Positions 25,553-32,788 of a DNA stretch of 64,000 bases are shown piece by piece. Under the pieces are notes generated by a model, which ran no database searches, was not told the DNA's origin, and saw only the letters and a program-made list of their open reading frames with translations. This stretch comes from a virus. Location: IMG/VR virus record IMGVR_UViG_3300046314_000223, positions 26,773-90,772 of that record. One strand, written 5' to 3'. Each line of letters opens with the position of its first letter. Position 1 is the first letter of the stretch. A program made the translations under genes and the position numbers.

Positions 25553-26563
25553 ATGAACCTACAAAAAAGAAAACTTTTCAATGCTTCTGGCGACGACTCT
25601 CTAGAGTCTCGAATGCTTATTGGCGGGAACCCAACAGGCATTGCCAACCTTAACTCAGTGAAGTATACATGGGCGTCTGACTTGTATAACATCATGTTGA
25701 ATAACCATTGGATTCCTCAGAAGGTATCATTGGTTGAGGACAAGACAACCATCAAGAATCTGACCGATGACGAGATGGAGGCATTCAAGGATACTTTGTC
25801 TTTCCTGATCGCATTGGATTCAATGCAGACTGCCAACCTACCAAACTTGGCAGATTACATCACCGCCCCTGAAATAAGTCAGATTTTTACTCTGCAAGGA
25901 TTTCAGGAGATGATCCATTCGCAGTCGTATCAGTATCTGCTACAGGAACTGTTCCCATCAACAGAACGGGATGCTATCTACAATCGCTGGCGAGACAATC
26001 CGCTTTTGTTGGAGCGAAATCAGTTCATTGCCAATCAGTATGAGAAATTCAATCAGGATGCAACTCTGGAGAATTTCAAGCATGCATTGGCCGGGGATAT
26101 GGCTCTGGAGGGCATCTATTTCTATCAGGGATTCAACTACTTCTATATGCTGGCTGCGCGTAACAAGTGTGCTCGGGTTGCGGCAATGATCAAGTATATT
26201 GAGAATGACGAATCAACTCATGTCAGTTTTATGGTCAACCTGATTCGTGAAGTATTTGATCGCAGCACAACAGACCAAGAGATTCTATTCAATTCCCTGA
26301 AGACAGCTTCTGAGCATGAGATTCGATATGGCAAGGCTGTTTATGGAAATCGCATATTAGGTATCTCTGAAGAATCGACTGAGCAGTATGTCAAATGGCT
26401 GACCAATCGGAGATGTAAGGCTCTGCGGATTGACCAATGCTATCCCGGCGTGACCAATAATCCATATGAGTATCTTAACGGAAGCGTCAAGGGCAATTTC
26501 TTTGAAACCAGCGTGACTGAGTATTCGCAATCATCTGCCGTTGGTGGATGGGATTCATTCTGA
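25553..26563 (+). CDS. nrdB: Ribonucleotide reductase, small subunit
   Basis: 336 residues. The diiron ligands are visible in order: Asp in ALDSMQTANLP, Glu and His in FQEMIHSQSYQYLL (the nearby Tyr is the candidate radical site), Glu in MALEGIYFYQGF and Glu/His in ENDESTH. It makes the tyrosyl radical used by NrdA. The C-terminus ends SSAVGGWDSF, the kind of acidic/aromatic tail that binds the large subunit. Confidence 0.95.
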   Translation: MNLQKRKLFNASGDDSLESRMLIGGNPTGIANLNSVKYTWASDLYNIMLNNHWIPQKVSLVEDKTTIKNLTDDEMEAFKDTLSFLIALDSMQTANLPNLADYITAPEISQIFTLQGFQEMIHSQSYQYLLQELFPSTERDAIYNRWRDNPLLLERNQFIANQYEKFNQDATLENFKHALAGDMALEGIYFYQGFNYFYMLAARNKCARVAAMIKYIENDESTHVSFMVNLIREVFDRSTTDQEILFNSLKTASEHEIRYGKAVYGNRILGISEESTEQYVKWLTNRRCKALRIDQCYPGVTNNPYEYLNGSVKGNFFETSVTEYSQSSAVGGWDSF

Positions 26564-26581
26564 TATAAGCAAGGAAACATA

Positions 26582-26803
26582 ATGGACGTTATTGTCTGGT
26601 CAAAAGATGCCTGCAATTATTGCACAATGGCAAAGCAATTGCTTGACTCCCGAAGCATTCCGTATGAAGAACGGAAAATTGGCTATGGATACAGCAGGGA
26701 TGACTTGCTGGCAATCATCCCAACGGCCAAGACCATGCCTCAGATCATCATCAATGGTGATCCCATTGGCGGATATACAGAACTCAAGGAAATCTTGGGC
26801 TAA
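26582..26803 (+). CDS. Glutaredoxin
   Basis: 73 residues with the redox motif CNYC at 11-14, cis-Pro TMPQIIING and GGYTELKEIL at the end: the complete minimal glutaredoxin pattern. It probably reduces the ribonucleotide reductase, as the T4 nrdC product does. It lies 18 bases after nrdB with a GCAAGGAAAC ribosome site. Confidence 0.9.
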   Translation: MDVIVWSKDACNYCTMAKQLLDSRSIPYEERKIGYGYSRDDLLAIIPTAKTMPQIIINGDPIGGYTELKEILG

Positions 26804-26824
26804 ATTACAACCAACCCATGATTT

Positions 26825-26836
26825 TTGTGGTAGAAT
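26825..26836 (+). promoter_or_regulatory. Promoter before the uvsY unit, extended -10
   Basis: TTGTGGTAGAAT with TAGAAT at 26831-26836 resembles the extended -10 elements elsewhere in this genome. It lies 40 bases before the ATG at 26876, the standard spacing. No -35 is seen. Confidence 0.45.
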
Positions 26837-26875
26837 CTGGGTTTCTTTCCAACCACCACTAACCGGAGACTTTAG

Positions 26876-27085
26876 ATGGGCAGCGCCCGTATTGATATTC
26901 AAAATGGAACTTGGTCGGCACCTCGTAACCATCAGACCCGAAACCGAAAGGCTGAAATGGATGAGCATGATGGTCGCTACCCAAGCGATACATACAATCG
27001 CAAAGACAAGTATCGATCATGGAAGAAGATTCCAACCCGAGAGGATGAGGGTTGGGATGACATTGATGATGAATACCCACGATGA
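26876..27085 (+). CDS. Small charged hypothetical protein (69 aa)
   Basis: 69 residues with many Arg, Lys, Asp and Glu and almost no hydrophobic core, so probably disordered and possibly nucleic-acid or protein binding. The ATG follows CCGGAGAC and its stop overlaps uvsY by ATGA. No family recognised. Confidence 0.6.
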   Translation: MGSARIDIQNGTWSAPRNHQTRNRKAEMDEHDGRYPSDTYNRKDKYRSWKKIPTREDEGWDDIDDEYPR

Positions 27086-27522
27086 CATCTCTGGAAGACC
27101 TACAGGCCGCATGGAAGGTCGATGCAACCATTGACCATATGCATCTGGATACGGCATCCATCAGGACCGCCAATCTGCACCAGAAGTATCTGGATATCAT
27201 GACCGAATACAAGATTCGGATCTTTTCCTTGGAAAAGAAGTTCTTGGAGATGAAGGGGGTTCGCTCCCGTTACTTCAGTGGACAGATGACCAAGGCAGAA
27301 CTTGAACAGAACGGGTGGGAACAGTATCCATATAAGACCCCATTGAAGTCCGAACTGGAAAGGCTCTTGGAGACCGATCCTATTCTGTTGGACTTAAAGG
27401 ACAAAACGTCCTACTACACATTCTGTTTTGAATATGTAGAGGATGTCTTGAAGGCGCTGCGTGACAGGAACTATCAGATTCGCGCAGCAATTGATTTTAT
27501 GAAATTTCAAGCAGGTAACTAA
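27082..27522 (+). CDS. uvsY: UvsY recombination mediator
   Basis: 146 residues (T4 UvsY 137). Aligns by eye with T4 UvsY: the start (M-x-LEDLQ), a central basic helix with YFSGQ, and a C-terminal segment LKALRDRNYQIRAAIDFMKFQAG against the T4 pattern IKSRGFAIK...FEAG. It loads the UvsX recombinase on gp32-covered single strands. uvsX and gene 32 are not in the window. Confidence 0.85.
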   Translation: MTSLEDLQAAWKVDATIDHMHLDTASIRTANLHQKYLDIMTEYKIRIFSLEKKFLEMKGVRSRYFSGQMTKAELEQNGWEQYPYKTPLKSELERLLETDPILLDLKDKTSYYTFCFEYVEDVLKALRDRNYQIRAAIDFMKFQAGN

Positions 27523-27525
27523 AGA

Positions 27526-28173
27526 ATGTTGAATAAATTGAACCGTTGTTTTGAGATGCAGGACGCATTCAATGCTGCTGTGACTCCTCAATGGAAAAAT
27601 GCTGGGTATAAGTGGCGACGAGCCATGTGGGTTGAAGCAGCCGAGGCTGCAGATTTCGTCCATTATAAATGGTGGAAGAATGTTGATGCTCCTGTTGACC
27701 GTCAGCAACTACTGATGGAACTGGTGGATATTTTCCACTTCTATATGAGTGACCTGATGGTTGGTCGGATTGCCTTCAAGGAACTCCCGGCGCATGTGGT
27801 TGCCAATTATGAGTATGCTGTTCGTCATACTCCCCAGCGTGAAAAGGCCGATGTGCTGCTGAACATTGACGAGTTTGTCAATGCAGCAACAGATCCAAAC
27901 CTCCCCAGCATCAGCCGGGAATACATGCGAGTCTTGGTATCTGCCGGATTTACTCTGGCAGATGTGGTTGACTACTACATTGGCAAGAATGCGCTGAATC
28001 TTTTTCGACTGAACAACGGCTACAAGACCGGAAGTTATGTTAAACTGTGGGGAGGCGAAGAAGATAACAAGGTATTGGAGCGCATCTTGGCAACTGGCAT
28101 CCGAGACTTTGATGCCATCTACAACCAACTCATCGCCGCTTACGAAACCACAATCACCAAAACCAACCCCTGA
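27526..28173 (+). CDS. Dimeric dUTPase/dCTPase-like NTP pyrophosphatase
   Basis: 215 residues, all-helical. Metal-binding pattern: WVEAAEAADFVHYKWWK with Glu pairs, then LLMELVDIFHFYMS (E-x2-D), and near the C-terminus NGYKTGSYVKLWGGEEDN, the substrate loop typical of dimeric dUTPases and of T4 gp56. It hydrolyses dUTP (and perhaps dCTP) to the monophosphate, feeding dTMP synthesis. It lies between uvsY and the sliding clamp gene. Confidence 0.8.
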   Translation: MLNKLNRCFEMQDAFNAAVTPQWKNAGYKWRRAMWVEAAEAADFVHYKWWKNVDAPVDRQQLLMELVDIFHFYMSDLMVGRIAFKELPAHVVANYEYAVRHTPQREKADVLLNIDEFVNAATDPNLPSISREYMRVLVSAGFTLADVVDYYIGKNALNLFRLNNGYKTGSYVKLWGGEEDNKVLERILATGIRDFDAIYNQLIAAYETTITKTNP

Positions 28174-28187
28174 AAGAAAACTTAATC

Positions 28188-28850
28188 ATGCAACTCTCCA
28201 AAGAAACTCTGGCTATCATCAAGAACTTTGCCAGCATCAACCAGAACCTCCTGATCAAACCAGGCAACATCCTCTATACCCTGTCTCCAACCAAGTGGAT
28301 TTATGCTGAGGCCAAGATTGCTGAAACTTTTGATGACACATTTGGTATCTATGACCTGAATGAACTGCTGTCTATTCATTCGATCATGAACAATCCTGAA
28401 CTGACATTTGATGGCAATACCCTCTATATCAGCGAAGACAAGTTGAAGGTTCGGTTCCAGTCGGCGGAGCACTCTGTCCTGATCTATCCAAAGAACCCCA
28501 ATCACTTTCCAGCGGATGCTGAGGTGACGTTTGATCTTTCTTCTGGCATGCTTCAACAGATCATTCGCTCTGCATCCATTCTGAAGGCTCCTTTTGTATC
28601 TATTGTTGGCGACGGAACCAAGTTTGGTATCACTGTTACCGACAAGAACAACGTGAACGCCAACCAATTGCACATCGAAATCGGTCAGACCGAGCATGTG
28701 TTCTCGGTGAATCTGAAGGCTGAATTGTTCAAGATGATGCCCGATGATTATGAGTTTGCTCTGTCCAGCACTCGCAAGGCATGCAAGATTTCTGGAAATG
28801 ACCGTCTGTATATGCTGGCATGGGAAACCGATTCCGCCTTCCAGAAGTGA
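28188..28850 (+). CDS. 45: Sliding clamp (T4 gp45)
   Basis: 220 residues (T4 gp45 228), next to gp44 and gp62 in the T4 order. Features: MQLSKETLAIIKNFASINQNLL start, beta-rich halves with FDLSSGMLQQIIRSASILKAP in the middle and FALSSTRKACKI near the end. It encircles DNA as a trimer, tethers gp43 polymerase and in T4 also activates late transcription, which fits the presence of late-promoter motifs here. Confidence 0.9.
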   Translation: MQLSKETLAIIKNFASINQNLLIKPGNILYTLSPTKWIYAEAKIAETFDDTFGIYDLNELLSIHSIMNNPELTFDGNTLYISEDKLKVRFQSAEHSVLIYPKNPNHFPADAEVTFDLSSGMLQQIIRSASILKAPFVSIVGDGTKFGITVTDKNNVNANQLHIEIGQTEHVFSVNLKAELFKMMPDDYEFALSSTRKACKISGNDRLYMLAWETDSAFQK

Positions 28851-28869
28851 TCTTCTGCGCCTGAATGGG

Positions 28870-28897
28870 TTGGATTGTGTCCTTTTTATGATACAAT
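28870..28897 (+). promoter_or_regulatory. Promoter before gene 44
   Basis: TTGGAT at 28870-28875 and ATGATACAAT with TACAAT at 28892-28897 (16-base spacer) lie 42 bases before the gp44 start. The -10 matches the GTGATACAAT family. Confidence 0.6.
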
Positions 28898-28939
28898 CCA
28901 ACTCTTCTATGTTTCCATCCCTTTATTGAATGATTTGTT

Positions 28940-29566
28940 ATGGTTGAAAATTTGCTCTTGGTTGAAAAATACCGCCCACGTTCTGTCTCCGATTGCATCC
29001 TGCCTGCACGAATCAAGGACTCCATTCAGGATGCCATTGACTCCAATAACCTTCAGCATATGATTTTTCATGGGCCTGCCGGGGCAGGTAAGACCAGCCT
29101 AGCCAAGGCAATCTGTGGGGATATCTCAGGCGACATGCTGTATATCAATGCATCCAATGAGACTGGCATTGATGTGGTGCGAAACAAGGTATCCAACTTT
29201 GCATCCACCATGTCATTCGATGGTAACATGAAGGTTGTCTTGTTGGATGAATGTCTGTCCGAAGATGAGACTGTTCGTGTTGGACATACTGACCTGTGGA
29301 AACCTGTTGCTCTGAAAGAACTTGAGCTTGGTCAAGAGTACCCGATTGTGTCATTCAATGAATCAACGCAAGAATTTGAGAATGATACTGGCTCTATAAT
29401 TTCCGATAAGGTGGATGATATGTATGAGGTGATGCTGGATAGCGGAAAAACTATCGTCTGCAACAAGAAGCACCCTTTTATGTGTCAGTCTCCAGATGGT
29501 TCAATTGTCCAGCGCACGATTGAAGAAGGTCTGGATGGTTACTTGGTGATTGTTGCCAATGATTGA
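28940..29566 (+). CDS. 44: Clamp loader gp44 N-terminal half fused to split-intein N-part
   Basis: 208 residues. Residues 1-104 are the front of the T4 gp44 clamp-loader ATPase: VEKYRPRSVSDCILP, Walker A HGPAGAGKTS at 44-53, INASNETGID, and the first part of Walker B, VVLLDE. At residue 105 the frame enters an intein: CLSEDETVRVG (block A, catalytic Cys) and SGKTIVCNKKHPFM (block B with the His), ending at residue 208. The remainder of both gp44 and the intein is encoded at 30445-31191. Protein trans-splicing would join E104 to the C of CDRLSSS. No endonuclease domain is present in this half. Confidence 0.9.
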   Translation: MVENLLLVEKYRPRSVSDCILPARIKDSIQDAIDSNNLQHMIFHGPAGAGKTSLAKAICGDISGDMLYINASNETGIDVVRNKVSNFASTMSFDGNMKVVLLDECLSEDETVRVGHTDLWKPVALKELELGQEYPIVSFNESTQEFENDTGSIISDKVDDMYEVMLDSGKTIVCNKKHPFMCQSPDGSIVQRTIEEGLDGYLVIVAND

Positions 29567-30428
29567 TGCAATTGCGGATCAATATCGACTGATTCATGCA
29601 AAGTCTCGTCAGTGGCCGAATCTGAGTAATTCGGTTCCGGTTGCTGCCATTCAGCATGAACAGACATGCGCTAAGAGTCACCTGACTGAATCCGATGGGT
29701 TGGATCAATGGGTCAGGCAGAGCGATGTTGATTATCCGATTCGCTCCAGAACCATATTCTCTATGGGGCTGGACTATCTTCTTAGCCGAGGTGTTCATAC
29801 TGATTGGATGGAGCGTCAGCATGACCATCATCTGCAGCAATCGCATGCCTCAAATCTGACCGATATTGACAAGGATCATATCCAGAAGTTGATAATTGGT
29901 GGGATGGAATATGGACATGATTCTGACTCTGCCGACCTGACCAAGTTCTTGACTGATGCCTATAAGACTCGATCTAAGCCATCTTTGTTTGTCAGGAAGC
30001 ACGTCAAGGATGTCAGTGTTCCTCCTGACCAGATTGACCTGACCAAGGTGGATTCTGCGCTGGGTAAGAATACATTTGCCGATGGATTTCATTCATTTCA
30101 TGGTATTGGATTTCATCCCGGAAAGTTGGTTGGCAATTCAGATATGTTGCATCTGCCAGCATATACTTCCGGGTCAGTCAATCGAAATATTGCCCTGAAA
30201 TATGCTAAACTATCTCCTGTTGATGGAGCGCACCATGTCATTCATATGGTGCATCCCAAGGACTCAACCGGAGTCTACATCGGAAATCAATCGTTCCATG
30301 ATAACGAAGTTCTGCTACCCAGAAACTTGACCCTGAAGATTCACCCCCATGAATCTGCCCGCTATGATGTGAATGGTAAACCAGTTCATGTCTGGGTTGC
30401 TCACCGAATCCCTTTTACCGAAATCTAA
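29559..30428 (+). CDS. ADP-ribosyltransferase-like protein between split-intein halves
   Basis: 289 residues from the ATG at 29559, overlapping the stop of the gp44N gene by 8 bases; a TTG two codons plus one upstream is less likely. The last 120 residues resemble the toxin/Alt-type ADP-ribosyltransferase fold: FHGIG at 180-184 (Y-R-G position), AYTSGSVNRNIALKYA (STS-like strand) at 201-216, VIHMVHPKDSTGVYIG, and DNEVLLPRNLTLKI at 248-261 (E-x-E position, with the catalytic-type Glu250). The N-terminal 150 residues are unassigned. It sits where fractured genes with split inteins usually carry a homing endonuclease; I see no nuclease motif. Activity is inferred. Confidence 0.6.
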   Translation: MIDAIADQYRLIHAKSRQWPNLSNSVPVAAIQHEQTCAKSHLTESDGLDQWVRQSDVDYPIRSRTIFSMGLDYLLSRGVHTDWMERQHDHHLQQSHASNLTDIDKDHIQKLIIGGMEYGHDSDSADLTKFLTDAYKTRSKPSLFVRKHVKDVSVPPDQIDLTKVDSALGKNTFADGFHSFHGIGFHPGKLVGNSDMLHLPAYTSGSVNRNIALKYAKLSPVDGAHHVIHMVHPKDSTGVYIGNQSFHDNEVLLPRNLTLKIHPHESARYDVNGKPVHVWVAHRIPFTEI

Positions 30429-30444
30429 ACTCTTGAAAGTTCTC

Positions 30445-31191
30445 ATGTCTTCTTATACATTATGCAAGGTAAAGTCAATTCTCCCTCTTGGTCGCGGCAG
30501 GGTCATTAACCTTACCGTCAACAAGAATCATACATTTGTCACTGGAAATGGCATTGTCACTCACAATTGTGACCGCCTTTCCTCGTCTGCTCAGGACTCT
30601 CTGAAGGCAACCATGGAGCAGTTTGCCGGTGCAACGACTCGGTTTATCATGACCAGCAATAACAAGCAGAAGATCATTGCTCCGATCATGTCAAGGTCTA
30701 CCATGTATGACTTCACCATGACCACGGATGAGCGAAATGCCCTGATTCCTATTGCTTTCAAGAGAATCGCCACGATTCTGAAGGCAGAAAACATCGAATA
30801 TGATCCCAAGTCGGTGGCATCTCTGGTTCAGAAGCACTATCCCGACATGCGGAAAACCTTGAATGAGATTCAACGATATTCCTCCAATGGAAAGATTGAT
30901 GCGGGTATCTTGATTCAAGAGAACACCACCACAGATGAACTGATTGGTTTCCTGAAGAACAAAAAGTTTGGGGATGTTCGCAAGTGGCTGGCTCGTAACC
31001 CGGACTTGGATCATCAGTTGCTTTTGCGACACTTCTATGACAATCTGACGGAACTATTCACCCCTCAGACAATCCCAGAAGTCATCCTGATCCTGTCTCA
31101 GTATCAGTATTATGCATCTCGTGTGGTTGACCAAGAAATCAACACGATGGCATGTCTGATCGAAATGGTCAAGGGGTCAGAATGGAAGTAA
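30445..31191 (+). CDS. 44: Split-intein C-part fused to clamp loader gp44 C-terminal half
   Basis: 248 residues from the ATG at 30445. Residues 1-41 are a typical intein C-fragment: RVINLTVNKNHTFVTGNG (block F) and IVTHN (block G, terminal Asn41). The next residue, Cys, starts the C-extein CDRLSSSAQDSLKATMEQFA, which completes Walker B and continues with the sensor-1 segment TRFIMTSNNKQKI, an arginine-finger-type SRS and the C-terminal collar domain. Joined extein length is 104 + 207 = 311, close to T4 gp44 (319). Splicing would leave Cys at the junction. The longer frame upstream overlaps the ADP-ribosyltransferase gene and is less likely. Confidence 0.9.
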   Translation: MSSYTLCKVKSILPLGRGRVINLTVNKNHTFVTGNGIVTHNCDRLSSSAQDSLKATMEQFAGATTRFIMTSNNKQKIIAPIMSRSTMYDFTMTTDERNALIPIAFKRIATILKAENIEYDPKSVASLVQKHYPDMRKTLNEIQRYSSNGKIDAGILIQENTTTDELIGFLKNKKFGDVRKWLARNPDLDHQLLLRHFYDNLTELFTPQTIPEVILILSQYQYYASRVVDQEINTMACLIEMVKGSEWK

Positions 31192-31679
31192 ACAACTTCA
31201 TCCAGACGCAGTTGGTTCCCTTGGCAATCGTCAGTTCTTTTGAAGATGAGGAACGAACCATTATCCTGAGTGAGCCTGCTCTTCTGCACTGTGGAGAATG
31301 GATGATGGCCGAGGAATCTATATTGATTCCAAATCTGATGGCGGTTGATATTGGGATTGGTATGGACTTTGCCAAAATGACCGATGAAGATGTCAAGAAC
31401 AACGTGGTAATCTCAATCATTTCCAAGATTCCCGAATCATTCTACAATTCTCAACCGACCGTGGTTCTGACCCAAGAATTGACTCGGATTATCTGCAACC
31501 AGATCACCACATTTTTTGATGATACCAACCTGAGCGTTCGTCTACACGACAAGTCATATGACATTCAGGCCACGCTGAAAGTTGCTCCATGGGACTTCAG
31601 GATTCGACATGGAATCAGCATTCGACCAATGGTTGATAATGATTACAACATGACATTTGAGGTATGTTGCGATGTTTGA
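31182..31679 (+). CDS. Hypothetical protein between gp44 and gp62 (165 aa)
   Basis: 165 residues, starting 10 bases before the gp44 stop and ending 8 bases into gp62, so all three are tightly coupled. Acidic, alpha/beta, with VPLAIVSSFEDEERTIILSE at the start. T4 has no gene at this place. No function can be read from the sequence; position suggests a replisome-linked role. Confidence 0.7.
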   Translation: MEVNNFIQTQLVPLAIVSSFEDEERTIILSEPALLHCGEWMMAEESILIPNLMAVDIGIGMDFAKMTDEDVKNNVVISIISKIPESFYNSQPTVVLTQELTRIICNQITTFFDDTNLSVRLHDKSYDIQATLKVAPWDFRIRHGISIRPMVDNDYNMTFEVCCDV

Positions 31680-32121
31680 AGATGCCAACTCAATCATCTA
31701 TGTTGAGCCTGTTGATGATCGGCTGACCAAGAAGACTGGGGAGAAAATTTCCCCATTTGATTTTGTCAAGTCCATCACCGAGACTAAAGAAGACCTATTG
31801 ACTGGCAATGAAAGCTCCTACAATCAGTTTATGATCAATAAGGCGCTTTCATTCATGCCAGATTGTGTCTTTCATGTGCATCAGCTATGCATGGCAGATG
31901 ATATGCCTGATAGTGCCCATTACAACTATCTGATAAATACGATCAGCAGGAAAAAAAGATATGGTGGCTGGGCCAAGAAAGATACTCTTCCAGCAACTGT
32001 TGACCTCCTGAAAGAAGCATTTGGCTATTCAACCAAGGATGCGTTGGCTGCATCCGAATTGCTGAGTGATAAACAACTACTCCAACTACAAGACGAACTG
32101 AGAAAAGGTGGTCGAAAATGA
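31672..32121 (+). CDS. 62: Clamp loader small subunit (T4 gp62)
   Basis: 149 residues, shorter than T4 gp62 (187). The middle aligns with T4: YNQFMINKALSFMPDC, SAHYNYLINTISRKKRYGGWAKK and a following helix. gp62 holds together four gp44 subunits in the loader. I start at the ATG at 31672, inside the previous stop, rather than at the upstream TTG. Confidence 0.82.
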   Translation: MFEDANSIIYVEPVDDRLTKKTGEKISPFDFVKSITETKEDLLTGNESSYNQFMINKALSFMPDCVFHVHQLCMADDMPDSAHYNYLINTISRKKRYGGWAKKDTLPATVDLLKEAFGYSTKDALAASELLSDKQLLQLQDELRKGGRK

Positions 32122-32552
32122 CTATGAACGGTGAAGATATACTTTATGACTGGTCCATGGAAAAGATGGTGGAGATCACCCTACCAAAACCAGATGATTT
32201 CCTGAAAATCAAGGAAACATTGACTCGAATTGGGATTGCCAGTCGCAAGGACAATATCCTGACCCAATCCTGTCATGTCCTGCACAAGCGCGGGAAATAC
32301 TATATAATTTCGTTCAAGGAAATCTTTGCCATTGAAGGCAAGGAATCCACCCTGACCTTGGAAGACGTGGCTCGCCGCAACCGAATCATTGGTCTCTTGG
32401 AAGACTGGGGGATGTGTAAGGTTGTTCGTCCTGAAATGATTGTCAACAAGGCATCCATGTCATCCATCAAGGTGGTGGCATACAAAGATCGGGAAAACTG
32501 GACACTCTGCTCGAAATATACAATTGGAAAGAAACGGGACGTTAAACCCTAA
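32118..32552 (+). CDS. regA: RegA translational repressor
   Basis: 144 residues. From residue 17 on it aligns with T4 RegA (122 aa): MVEITLPKPDDFLKIKETLT, RIGIASRKDNILTQSCHVL, KRGKYYIISFKEI, RRNRIIGLLEDWG and the final CSKYTIG. It binds the start regions of early mRNAs and shuts off their translation. The order 45-44-62-regA is the T4 order. The extra 16 N-terminal residues follow an ATGA overlap with gp62; an internal start at the second Met is possible. Confidence 0.9.
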   Translation: MTMNGEDILYDWSMEKMVEITLPKPDDFLKIKETLTRIGIASRKDNILTQSCHVLHKRGKYYIISFKEIFAIEGKESTLTLEDVARRNRIIGLLEDWGMCKVVRPEMIVNKASMSSIKVVAYKDRENWTLCSKYTIGKKRDVKP

Positions 32553-32569
32553 CCATTAACTTTTGGTTT

Positions 32570-32611
32570 GAATGCCTCCAAGGTGCCTTTTAAGGGCTTC
32601 TGGAGGCATTC
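32570..32611 (+). other. Long inverted repeat after regA
   Basis: GAATGCCTCCA/TGGAGGCATTC, 11 bp perfect, with a 20-base loop that itself can pair (AAGGTGCC against GGGCTT, partly). No T-run follows, so it is not a standard intrinsic terminator; it may protect the 3' end of the replication transcript. Confidence 0.5.
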
Positions 32612-32619
32612 CTGATTCG

Positions 32620-32788
32620 CCGCCAATTCCGGCGGGAACCGTCGAATGGCCGACAGACGGATTAAATCGTCGGCAATATTAAATAAAAGTTTAAGATTCC
32701 GTAAAATCCTGTAAAGAAACGATAAAACCTAAAAGTTCCCAATCTAAGTTTCTCGCCGATAAATACCACAACAAACAAATCCTTTCTA
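32620..32788 (+). mobile_element. Left flank of the TnpB element with hairpins
   Basis: No gene. It holds a GC-rich hairpin CCGCC/GGCGG (32620-32635) and GCCGAC/GTCGGC (32649-32674), then an A-rich leader with GATAAATA (32758-32765) before the tnpB start. IS200/IS605-type elements carry subterminal hairpins at their ends, so the left end probably lies here; the exact boundary cannot be fixed without an uninterrupted relative. Confidence 0.45.

Noticed and set aside
30373-30444. Upstream extension of the intein C-part frame
   Set aside because: It overlaps the end of the ADP-ribosyltransferase-like gene and adds residues unlike any intein; the ATG at 30445 fits known IntC lengths.
32570-32611. 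Intrinsic terminator after regA
   Set aside because: The stem is perfect but no T-run follows in the plus direction; kept only as a structural element.
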